From CAYRXM01 sp964449465 (GTDB lineage: Bacteria > Chloroflexota > Anaerolineae > JAFGEY01): DNA of 64,000 bases. Both the position numbers and the translations under genes were made by a program. Positions 57,458 to 64,000 of the stretch are shown here, in pieces. The stretch is taken from assembly GCA_964449465.1 (NCBI GenBank), contig CAYVBK010000024.1:13243-77242 (forward strand), in the 5' to 3' direction. Every line of letters begins with the position of its first letter. Position 1 is the stretch's first letter. Below the pieces are notes generated by a model. It was not told the origin of the DNA. It saw only the letters and a program-made list of their open reading frames with translations, and ran no database searches.

Positions 57458-58657
57458 GTGAGACGAACAGACGATTCCATTGCACAACGCATTCAGGGGA
57501 TGGCCGACCGGGTGGCATCTCTTCAAGAGCGTGACTGGTATTATTATCTGATGTCCAGCGATGCCTTGCATGGCTCCAAGGTGACGGTTTATGGTCGCGA
57601 GATGCTGATGTTTGCTTCTTATAGCTATCTGGACCTGATTCGCCATCCGCGCATTGACGCAGCGGCGCGGGCGGCGATAGACGAGTTTGGCAGCGGCACG
57701 CATGGCGTGCGCCTGCTGGCCGGCAGCACTCGCCTGCACGATGAGCTAGAGACGACCATCGCCCGTTTCAAGCAGACCGATGCGGCAGTGACCTATTCCA
57801 GCGGCTATGTGACCAACGTGGCGGCCATTTCGGCGCTGTGTGGGCGGCACGATGTGGTTTTTTGTGATCGGTTGAACCATGCCAGCATTGTGGATGGCTG
57901 TCAGTTGGGCCTGGCCGAGTTTGTACGCTTTCGCCACAATGATATGGATGACCTGCGCGCCAAACTGCACGCTGCCGATCCTCAGGCCGGTAAGCTGGTG
58001 GTGGTGGATGCCGTTTTTAGCATGGACGGCGACATTATCAACCTGCCTGCCTTGTACGAACTGTGCCGCGAGTTTGGAGCCTGGCTGATGGTAGACGAGG
58101 CGCACAGCCTGGGCGTGCTGGGCGCAACCGGTCGCGGCATCGAGGAGCATTTTGGCATGCCCGGCTGTGTGGACATCAAGATGGGCACGCTGTCCAAGAC
58201 CATCCCCAGTGCGGGGGGCTATATTGCCGGCGATGCCGACCTGATCAACTATCTCAAGCACGCCTCGCGCCCGTTCATCTTTTCGGCGGCTTTGCCGCCG
58301 ACTTCGGTGGCGGCGGCGCGCGCTGCCTTTGATGTGATTGTGGACGAGCCAGAGCGAGTGCAGCGGGCGCAGCGCAACATGGGATACTTTTTAGATAAAC
58401 TACACGCTCAGGGGTTTAATACGCTCAACAGCCAGACCTGCATCGTGCCGATTATCTGTGGCAGCGAAGAGTGCGCCTGGGAGATGGCGCGGCGCAGTCA
58501 GCGGGAGGATATTTTTGTCTTGCCGGTGGTTTCGCCGGCCGTGCCAGAAGGCACCAGCCGCCTGCGCGCCAATGTCACGGCCGCGCACAGCCTGGAAGAG
58601 ATTGATTATGCCGTAGATGTGTTTACCCGCGCCGCCCACGAGGTGGGGCTGTTGTAG
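57458..58657 (+). CDS. Alpha-oxoamine synthase (BioF/KBL/SPT-type PLP enzyme)
   Basis: 399 residues from the GTG at 57458 behind GAGAGGGAGGAAAGA; an upstream TTG at 57434 lies in front of this ribosome binding site and is rejected. PLP fold type I: SYSYLDLIRHPRI, GTHGVRLLAGSTRLHDELE, VFCDRLNHASIVDGCQL, DEAHSLGVLG and the Schiff-base Lys in GTLSKTIPSAGGYI (~247). It condenses an amino acid with an acyl-CoA. Candidates are 7-keto-8-aminopelargonate synthase, 2-amino-3-ketobutyrate CoA ligase and serine palmitoyltransferase; none is preferred because no pathway genes adjoin. Confidence 0.9.
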   Translation: MRRTDDSIAQRIQGMADRVASLQERDWYYYLMSSDALHGSKVTVYGREMLMFASYSYLDLIRHPRIDAAARAAIDEFGSGTHGVRLLAGSTRLHDELETTIARFKQTDAAVTYSSGYVTNVAAISALCGRHDVVFCDRLNHASIVDGCQLGLAEFVRFRHNDMDDLRAKLHAADPQAGKLVVVDAVFSMDGDIINLPALYELCREFGAWLMVDEAHSLGVLGATGRGIEEHFGMPGCVDIKMGTLSKTIPSAGGYIAGDADLINYLKHASRPFIFSAALPPTSVAAARAAFDVIVDEPERVQRAQRNMGYFLDKLHAQGFNTLNSQTCIVPIICGSEECAWEMARRSQREDIFVLPVVSPAVPEGTSRLRANVTAAHSLEEIDYAVDVFTRAAHEVGLL

Positions 58658-58690
58658 CACATTTAGGGCGGGTTGGCGAGGCTGAGGCCG

Positions 58691-58724
58691 GCCCGGCGCG
58701 TGAGCGTCGGGCTTGCTTTTTTAT
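58691..58724. terminator. Intrinsic terminator of the oxoamine synthase gene
   Basis: Nine-base stem GCCCGGCGC/GCGTCGGGC with one G-T pair and a four-base loop, followed by TTGCTTTTTT. It overlaps the stop of the convergent glycosyltransferase gene and may serve both. Confidence 0.75.
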
Positions 58725-59869
58725 TGCCTCAGTGCGTCTTGCCAGGCCTGGCGAGTGAGCCGGGCCGTGCGCTGCCAGCTAAACTGTTGTGCCTGTTTTA
58801 GAGCGGCCTGGCTCAGTTGCTCACGCCAGGCTGCATCGTTGATTATGCGCGCCATAGCCTGCGCCAGTTCATCTGGATCATCGGTGTCCAGGCACACGCC
58901 GCCCGCGCCGACCACTTCGGGCAGCGAGCTGCGGTTGGAGATGATAACCGGCGTGCCGCAAGCCATCGCCTCTAGCGGCGGCAGGCCAAAGCCTTCATAG
59001 CGCGATGGAAAGATCAGGGCTGTGGCCGTGCTATACAGTGCCGGCTTGTCGGCTTCGTCCACCTGGCCGATCAGGTGGACGCGCTCTTGTAGCCCCAACT
59101 GCTCTATGATCGGTTGAGGGTGCGGAAAAAAAAGAGTATCTTGAGGCGGCAATTGTCCGGCCAGCACCAGGCGAGCGCCGGGGAGGGGCAGGCGGGCAAA
59201 CGCTTTCAGGATCAGCGGCACATTTTTGCGCACATCAAAGCCGCCCAGGTACAGCACATACTGGGGTGGGAGGTGATACCGGGCGCGCACTCGCTCCCTC
59301 TCGTCAGGGTCGGCGACAGGCATCAGCCCTGCGTCGGCGGCCAGATGGATAGTCCGCACCCGGCCGGCCGGGATGTTCAGGTGATGCACAATGTCTTGCC
59401 GCGAGGCCTCCGAATCGGTCAGCACCAGGTCGGCGCGGCGGGCCGAGGCCGAAACCAGGCGGGTGTATTGCCGACCCGGCCATCTGCCCTGATACTCGGG
59501 CAAGAGCAGCGGAATGAGGTCGTGAATGGTGACGACAACGGGGCGCGGGTAGCGCAGCGGCGAAGCCCAATACGGCACGTGGAGCAGGTCGGCCTGCCCG
59601 CGGCGAGCAGCCTGCGGAAAGCCGATCTGCTCGAACCACAACTTGTTCAGGTGTTTGAGCAGGCCACCGCGCTGGCTCAAGGGAAAGCGCAAAGGCTGCC
59701 ATGTGACCCGGTCGGTGAGCCAGGGCGGCGGGGCGGTCTGCGGCGGGACGCACAGCAAAAAATGCTCGTTGCCGCCCTCGGCCAACACAGTGCGCAACAG
59801 ATGGGTGATGTATTGACCGCTGCCGGTGTGGGGTTGATGGATGAACCAGCCGTTGATGGCAATTTTCAT
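58721..59869 (-). CDS. Glycosyltransferase family 4 (GT-B, mannosyltransferase type)
   Basis: 382 residues from the ATG at 59869. N-terminal MKIAINGWFIHQPHTGSGQYI (acceptor domain), middle YLLYLGGFDVRKNVPLILKAF, and the donor-sugar motif EGFGLPPLEAMACGTPVIISNRSSLPEV near residues 285-312 (E-x7-E). It transfers a nucleotide-activated sugar in envelope or exopolysaccharide synthesis. Cytoplasmic. Only a weak ribosome binding site (GCGAGC) is visible, and a repeat fragment begins 13 bases upstream, so its own promoter is not obvious. Confidence 0.9.
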   Translation of the reverse strand: MKIAINGWFIHQPHTGSGQYITHLLRTVLAEGGNEHFLLCVPPQTAPPPWLTDRVTWQPLRFPLSQRGGLLKHLNKLWFEQIGFPQAARRGQADLLHVPYWASPLRYPRPVVVTIHDLIPLLLPEYQGRWPGRQYTRLVSASARRADLVLTDSEASRQDIVHHLNIPAGRVRTIHLAADAGLMPVADPDERERVRARYHLPPQYVLYLGGFDVRKNVPLILKAFARLPLPGARLVLAGQLPPQDTLFFPHPQPIIEQLGLQERVHLIGQVDEADKPALYSTATALIFPSRYEGFGLPPLEAMACGTPVIISNRSSLPEVVGAGGVCLDTDDPDELAQAMARIINDAAWREQLSQAALKQAQQFSWQRTARLTRQAWQDALRQ

Positions 59870-59881
59870 GGACAGCTCGCT

Positions 59882-59918
59882 CTCAGGATGCTGCTGAAAA
59901 AGTCTATTTTTACCACAG
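59882..59918. repeat. Truncated copy of the CTGAAAAAGTC stem-loop repeat
   Basis: CTGAAAAAGTCTATTTTTAC plus CACA (59894-59917), with a matching upstream flank CAGGATGCTG, corresponds to the left arm and flank of copy 1 at 34966. The right arm is missing: a half element in the upstream region of the glycosyltransferase gene. Confidence 0.7.
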
Positions 59919-60258
59919 AGGACCAAGGGTTACGACGCTCTGGAACGCTGGCCTCCTAAAGCTTTTGGTTCGTTCATTTTTGATGGACATATAAAAACCC
60001 TTTAGATTAAAAATGCTGTTTTATGAACTGCCGCTTGAAAAAGGACTGATGCCCATTTCACTATAGGGGGCGACCTCGCCCCCTACGACGTCCCAAAAGC
60101 TGCCCACATTCTGTCGGCGGGGGCTGAAAACCAGGCCAAAGTCGTTCTTATGTCTAGCTATTGCCCTTGCCTGGTCTGCGACAACAGAAAACACCCCGGT
60201 TTTCGGGGGGTTCGGGGGGCAAAGCACCCCCGACAGGGCTTGTCAAGGGGCTGGCCCC

Positions 60259-60294
60259 TTGACATAAAAAGCTATGTTGACATAAAAAGCTATG
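60259..60294 (+). repeat. Two tandem 18-bp repeats TTGACATAAAAAGCTATG, possible promoter
   Basis: Exact direct repeat at 60259-60276 and 60277-60294. The second TTGACA is followed after 18 bases by TATGAT (60301-60306), a plausible sigma70 promoter for the doubtful ORF that follows. Confidence 0.6.
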
Positions 60295-60331
60295 GTTAAA
60301 TATGATCAGGCGATTTGAAGAACTCAAAAAA

Positions 60332-60526
60332 ATGAGCGAACCGCAAGCTAAAAGTCATTGGGTATATTATACCATTCCCATCCACCTGTACCAAGCGGAC
60401 AGGATGTCACGTTTTCAACGTGACCTGCGATTGCTGGACAGCCTGGTGGCGGCTGCGCCGGACGAGTGCAGTGGCGCAGCATTTTTTCTGAACGGCAGGG
60501 GTTTTGGCCAAGACAATGTTGTTTGA
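60332..60526 (+). CDS. Doubtful small ORF
   Basis: 64 codons from an ATG at 60332 (an upstream in-frame ATG at 60302 overlaps the -10-like sequence). The product MSEPQAKSHWVYYTIPIHLYQ... has no recognisable motif and no convincing ribosome binding site. Recorded because a promoter-like tandem repeat precedes it. Confidence 0.2.
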   Translation: MSEPQAKSHWVYYTIPIHLYQADRMSRFQRDLRLLDSLVAAAPDECSGAAFFLNGRGFGQDNVV

Positions 60527-60569
60527 TGACAACAGGATGTAGGAAATGGCAGTTAATGTTATGACTCTC

Positions 60570-60717
60570 CTGAAAAAAGGTGGATTTAACCACAAAGAAC
60601 ACAAAGGTCACAAAGAAAATTCAGGTTGAGCTTGAAATTGTTCAAATACAACATTGAAATAATTAATGCAAGTCTTGACTTTCTTCGTGTACTTGGTGTT
60701 CTTGGTGGTTTTTTCAG
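60570..60717. repeat. Full-length member of the CTGAAAAA stem-loop repeat family
   Basis: Begins CTGAAAAAAGGTGGATTTAA and CCACAAAGAACACAAAGG; ends CTTGGTGTTCTTGGTGGTTT and TTTCAG. The arms are complementary around a ~70-base AT-rich centre. Diverged from the tandem copies at 34966-35341 but with the same ends. Confidence 0.75.
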
Positions 60718-60796
60718 TGGACTCATGTTATAATGATGCTCAGATGGACTGGGTGGTCTTGTGCTGTTGGCGCGGGAGGTGACATGATCGCTCAAC

Positions 60797-63700
60797 TTGC
60801 CTCGTATCTCGACGCCGACCGGCAGCGAGCTGTCGAAAACGTCCGCGCACCGTCATCTGATCGACCACGGCCCGGCGCACGCCGACCGGGTGATTGCCCT
60901 GCTCGACGGCCTGACCGATGGGTTGATGAACCGTGATGATGATCGATTGAATCCTGACGAGATATACATTCTGCTCGCTGCCGCGCACCTGCATGCCCTG
61001 GGCCTGCAGGACGAGCAGAGCGAGCCCGATCCCGCCGCGCGGCTGGCCCGCTACCCCAAGCTGGGCGCCGAGCTGATCTACCGCACGCTCGAGTCGCCGG
61101 AGCGGGCAGCCGACCTGGGCCTGGTCGACGACCCCGGCCTGGTCGAGATGATCGCCCTGACCGTCGCCGGGCACCGCCGCACCGATTATCCTTCCCCCGA
61201 GTATGACGACTATGGCATCGGCAGTGCCACGGTGCGCCCGTGCCTGCTGGCGGCCCTGCTCTGCCTGGCCGACGACCTCGACCTGGACTGCCGCCGCGTC
61301 GATTTGCAGCAGATCCGCTTGATGGACCTTCCACCAGATGAGGCGCTGGACTGGTGGCTGCACCATTACGTCAGCGGAGTCAAGATAGATGACGAATATG
61401 TAAAAATCAGTTATCGTTTGCCCCAGAATGCGCCGGGCTACGATGCGCTGCTGCCCTGCCTGGTCGAAGCGCGCCTGCGCGCCGATTTCGACGCCCTGCG
61501 CGACACCTTTCGCCTCTACGGCGTCAAGCCCGACATCGCCCCGCCGGCGGCGCTGCGACCGATGCGCGCCGTCCAGTCCATGCCGCCCGCGGTGTGGGCG
61601 GCTGCGCGGCGGCGCCTGGCCGAGATCAAGGGCCTGGAGCCGGAACCGCCGGCCCTCTCGCCGCTGGTCGAGACGGTGCGCGGCCTGCTGCACACAATGG
61701 GCTACGACTGCGAGCCGCCGGGCGCGCCGGCGAACGGGCTGACCTGCTTTCGCTGCCAGCCGCTCGGCGGCGGCCTGCGCCCGGCGATCGTCGTTGGCTG
61801 CAAGGACGGCCCGGCCGAGGTGGCCGATGTGCAGGCGTTGGGCCAACGATTGGAAGCAAGCTGTCGCCAGGGCTATGTCATTGCCGAGACGCGGGTGCTG
61901 CCCTCGGCGCAAGATGCCGCGCAAAAGGACGGGCGGCTGTGCGCCCTGACCCTGGCCGGGTTCTACCGCGAGCTGCTCGATTTCAGCGCCTACGTCCGAG
62001 AAGTGATCGACGATTATCAAAACAGCGAGCTGGCCCGCTACTATGTCGACCTGGGCTGCGTGCGCCGTTCCTACGACGCACGCGGCGAGGTGGTGGGCGA
62101 GGACCGCTACAAGCCGCTGGACGATTACCTCGACGCCTGGCTGCGCGCCGGCGGCGAGCGCAACCACATCTCCATCCTCGGCGATTACGGCACCGGCAAG
62201 ACCTCGTTCTGCCGGCAGTATGCGGCCAGGCAGGGCCGCCGCTGGCTGGCCGACCCCGACCGCGAGCGCATCCCGGTGCTGATCACCCTGCGCGATTACA
62301 CCAAGACGCTGGAGGTGGGCAGCCTGATCACCAGCGCGCTGATCAACCAGTACGGCATTCGCGGCACCACCTTTGAGGCCTTTACGCGCTACAACCAGGA
62401 CGGCAAGCTGCTGATCCTCTTTGACGGCTTTGATGAGATGGCCCAGCGCACCGGGCTGCGCACGGCGGTGGACAATTTCTGGGAGCTGGCCCGCGTGGTG
62501 GCGCCGGGCAGCAAGGTGGTACTCACCTGCCGCACGCCCTATTTTCGCACCCATCACGAGGCCGAGCGGCTGCTGCACGGCCGCTCCGCCGCTGCTTTCG
62601 CCGCTGCTTTCGCCGGATCACAATCCGGCGATGGCGCCGCAGACGGCGAGGCCTTTATCGACCTGCGCGACCACCCCAATTTCGAGATCGTGCACCTGGA
62701 GCCGTTCGACGATGCCGACGTGCAGGCCGTGCTGCGCCGGCGTTTCCCCGACCGCTGGCAGGGCTACTGGGCGCAGATCCAGCGCATCTACAATCTGCCC
62801 GACCTGGCCCACCGCCCGGTGCTGCTGGACATGATCGCCCGCACGCTGCCCGAATTAAAAGAAGGGCAGCGAGTGAACGCCGCCCGGCTCTACCGGGTCT
62901 ATACCGACGGCTGGCTGGAGCGCGACGTGGCCAGCGGACGCACGCTGATCTCGCCCGCCCACCGGCGTTTCTTTGCCGAGGCGCTGGCGATGGAGATGCT
63001 GCGCAGCGGCGAATTGAGCGTGCATTACGAGGGCATCCCGGCGCAGGTGCGCGCCCATTTCGGGCTGCAAGATGCGGCCCAGATCGACTATTTCGAGTCG
63101 GACGTGCGCACCTGCAATTTCATGAGCCGCAGCGAGGACGGCTACTATTGCTTTGCCCACAAGTCGTTTATGGAGTTTTTCTGCGCCTGCCGCCTGCACC
63201 GGCTGATGTTGACGAACAGCGCCACTGAAAGTGGTGCTGTTCGAATTAACGAGGAGGTGCGGCTGTTCCTGACCGACCTTTTTGCCGAACAGCCCAAAGC
63301 GGAGCCGGAGCCTCCCAATACTCCACTGGATGGGTTTGTCTGGGTGCCGCCGGGCGAATACGTCCTGGGCGGCCAAAATGGCTTTGACCTGCAAATTGCC
63401 CGCCTGGAGCAGGGCTTTTTTGCCGCCCGGACGCCGGTGACCCACGTCCAGTATGCGCGGTTCATCGAGTCCGGCGGCTACCGGCAGCGCAAGTATTGGA
63501 CGGAGGATGGCTGGCAGTGGCGCGAAAAAGAACGCCGGACGCAGCCGGGTTATTGGGATAACTCCAAGTACAATGATCCACAGCAGCCGGTGGTGGGGGT
63601 GACCTGGTACGAGGCGGCGGCCTACTGCGCCTGGCTGGCGGAGCAGATGGGGTGGCCGGCGCGCCTGCCCACCGAGCAAGAATGGGAAAAGGCCGCGCGC

Positions 63701-63937
63701 GGTGTCGACGGGCGGCCCTACCCATGGGGCGAATGGGCCGAAGGACGGTGCAACACAGACGAAGCCAAGATCGGCCGGCCAACGCCGGTGGGGCAGTACT
63801 CGCCGTCCCTTCACCCCGAATTGGGTGAAGGAGGGGACAGTGTGTATGGCCTGCAGGACCCGGCCGGCAATGTCTGGGAGTGGACGGATTCGTGGTATGA
63901 CGCGGACAAAGATAGGCGGGTGTTGCGTGGCGGGTAA
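60797..63937 (+). CDS. HD-like / nuclease-like / NACHT (STAND) NTPase with C-terminal FGE-sulfatase domain; probably damaged
   Basis: 1046 codons open. Order: HD-like region (HLIDHGPAHADRVIALLDGL; the usual HD signature reads HALG), a tentative PD-(D/E)XK-like module (AIVVGCKDGPAEVADVQAL, 61660-61970), NACHT (Walker A GDYGTGKTS ~62180-62206; Walker B LLILFDGFDEM ~62407-62440), then an FGE-sulfatase/C-type-lectin domain (FVWVPPGEYVLGG, GVTWYEAAAYCAWL, LPTEQEWEKAARG, AGNVWEWTDSW). The frame begins at a TTG with no ribosome binding site. A good GGGAGGTGAC-ATG at 60784 leads into another frame (IAQLASYLDADRQRAVEN), implying a one-base frameshift near 60840-60865. The C-terminus stops right after RVLRGG, while the usual tail (NRSNRVGFIAV) appears in another frame. 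STAND proteins of this build are candidates for phage defence or self/nonself sensing. Confidence 0.75.
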   Translation: MPRISTPTGSELSKTSAHRHLIDHGPAHADRVIALLDGLTDGLMNRDDDRLNPDEIYILLAAAHLHALGLQDEQSEPDPAARLARYPKLGAELIYRTLESPERAADLGLVDDPGLVEMIALTVAGHRRTDYPSPEYDDYGIGSATVRPCLLAALLCLADDLDLDCRRVDLQQIRLMDLPPDEALDWWLHHYVSGVKIDDEYVKISYRLPQNAPGYDALLPCLVEARLRADFDALRDTFRLYGVKPDIAPPAALRPMRAVQSMPPAVWAAARRRLAEIKGLEPEPPALSPLVETVRGLLHTMGYDCEPPGAPANGLTCFRCQPLGGGLRPAIVVGCKDGPAEVADVQALGQRLEASCRQGYVIAETRVLPSAQDAAQKDGRLCALTLAGFYRELLDFSAYVREVIDDYQNSELARYYVDLGCVRRSYDARGEVVGEDRYKPLDDYLDAWLRAGGERNHISILGDYGTGKTSFCRQYAARQGRRWLADPDRERIPVLITLRDYTKTLEVGSLITSALINQYGIRGTTFEAFTRYNQDGKLLILFDGFDEMAQRTGLRTAVDNFWELARVVAPGSKVVLTCRTPYFRTHHEAERLLHGRSAAAFAAAFAGSQSGDGAADGEAFIDLRDHPNFEIVHLEPFDDADVQAVLRRRFPDRWQGYWAQIQRIYNLPDLAHRPVLLDMIARTLPELKEGQRVNAARLYRVYTDGWLERDVASGRTLISPAHRRFFAEALAMEMLRSGELSVHYEGIPAQVRAHFGLQDAAQIDYFESDVRTCNFMSRSEDGYYCFAHKSFMEFFCACRLHRLMLTNSATESGAVRINEEVRLFLTDLFAEQPKAEPEPPNTPLDGFVWVPPGEYVLGGQNGFDLQIARLEQGFFAARTPVTHVQYARFIESGGYRQRKYWTEDGWQWREKERRTQPGYWDNSKYNDPQQPVVGVTWYEAAAYCAWLAEQMGWPARLPTEQEWEKAARGVDGRPYPWGEWAEGRCNTDEAKIGRPTPVGQYSPSLHPELGEGGDSVYGLQDPAGNVWEWTDSWYDADKDRRVLRGG
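63213..63243. repeat. Palindrome inside the NACHT-FGE linker
   Basis: CGAACAGCGCCACT pairs with AGTGGTGCTGTTCG (one mismatch), three-base loop. Read in frame as LTNSATESGAV. Looks like an inserted palindromic element in the interdomain linker. Confidence 0.5.
63805..63838. repeat. In-frame palindromic insertion in the FGE domain
   Basis: GTCCCTTCACCC pairs with GGGTGAAGGAGGGGAC around CGAATT, adding the peptide SLHPELGEG between QYSP and GDSVYGLQDPAGNVWEW. In FGE-family proteins these two blocks are normally adjacent, so the peptide comes from a repeat insertion. Confidence 0.6.
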
Positions 63938-64000
63938 CCGTTCAAATAGGGTCGGGTTCATAGCTGTCAATAGGAAATGATGGTGATTGACGACAGTCCA
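63938..64000 (+). other. Window end downstream of the FGE frame stop
   Basis: Contains the out-of-frame FGE tail (AGNRSNRVGFIAVNRK, ending near 63980) and then an ATG GTG ATT GAC start of a possible further gene running off the window. No other feature can be judged here. Confidence 0.4.

Larger units (their letters stand above)
59870..60783. other. 914-bp repeat-rich intergenic region with no confident gene
   Basis: Besides the half repeat (59882-59918), it holds a palindrome TAGGGGGCGA/CGCCCCCTA (60064-60085), GC-rich hairpins CCCCGGTTTTCGGGG and TCAAGGGGCTGGCCCCTTGA (60193-60260), the 18-bp tandem repeat (60259-60294), a doubtful small ORF (60302-60526) and a full stem-loop repeat (60570-60717). 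Open frames of more than 60 codons on either strand show no recognisable domain. Confidence 0.6.

Noticed and set aside
60021..60227. Minus-strand 68-codon frame
   Set aside because: It runs through GC-rich palindromes with no domain or ribosome binding site.
60740..62578. Minus-strand 612-codon frame opposite the NACHT gene
   Set aside because: Antisense shadow with no recognisable motif; Walker A and B are on the plus strand.
63938..64000. DGR template repeat or reverse transcriptase
   Set aside because: Only 63 bases remain; no RT motif or near-repeat of the FGE tail can be seen in the window.

Overview
The window looks like a chromosomal stretch from a GC-rich member of the Chloroflexota, probably Anaerolineae- or Caldilineae-like. 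This is inferred from Thr/Pro-rich 'TPTPT' linkers on almost every secreted or membrane protein, a 'VYLPITLRNY'-type motif in a surface protein, an ESX-like secretion locus wired to FHA/PP2C/kinase modules, and single-copy housekeeping genes (argS, gatB, pgi, mazG, pgeF). No IS element, phage or CRISPR array was recognised.

Layout. (1) 1-5486: sugar-phosphate genes on the minus strand (pgi preceded by an in-frame DUF123/GIY-YIG domain, beta-phosphoglucomutase, GH65 disaccharide phosphorylase), diverging from a DJ-1/PfpI protein and a PIG-L deacetylase. (2) 5613-16623: a GH2 glycosidase fused to a GNAT domain, a NarL-type two-component pair, an oligopeptide/sugar-type ABC importer (lipoprotein plus two permeases, no ATPase here) and argS. 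A tRNA-Val follows with a near-consensus promoter. (3) 16817-28381, all minus strand: a cohesin-dockerin surface-complex locus. It encodes cohesin-LysM, cohesin-TM, a clostripain-like protease with dockerin, a coiled-coil TM protein, and four proteins carrying both cohesin and dockerin. Its three transcription units each start behind GTAAC-type half-sites spaced exactly 11 bp apart, upstream of a -10-like hexamer. (4) 28644-34891: a heparinase II/III-like protein, a small Zn protein, the mazG / AIR-synthase-like / YggT / pgeF operon and a radical SAM protein.

(5) 34966-55839: an ESX/type VII-like secretion island. Two WXG100 proteins are divergent from a long plus-strand array over two face-to-face near-consensus promoters. 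The array holds two effector-like proteins sharing a WXG-like N-terminal domain but with different C-termini (lipase-like; glycine-zipper hydrophobic), each followed by a member of the same EspG-like family, then YukD-FHA, TM-FHA, pseudokinase-PP2C, VWA-FHA, PP2C-TM, a Ser/Thr kinase and an Ig-like surface protein. The three-ATPase EccC-type motor is convergent on the other strand, in an operon behind gatB and a lipoprotein gene. Recognisable EccB, EccD, EccE and MycP are absent from the window.

(6) 57458-64000: an alpha-oxoamine synthase, a GT4 glycosyltransferase, a 0.9-kb repeat-rich intergenic stretch, and a large HD / nuclease-like / NACHT / FGE-sulfatase protein. That last gene carries an apparent N-terminal frameshift and a C-terminal deletion at the place where diversity-generating retroelement targets normally vary.

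The strongest candidates for undescribed biology are the coordinately regulated cohesin-dockerin complex (3), the FHA/phospho-signalling secretion island with exchangeable effectors (5), and the degraded NACHT-FGE gene (6).
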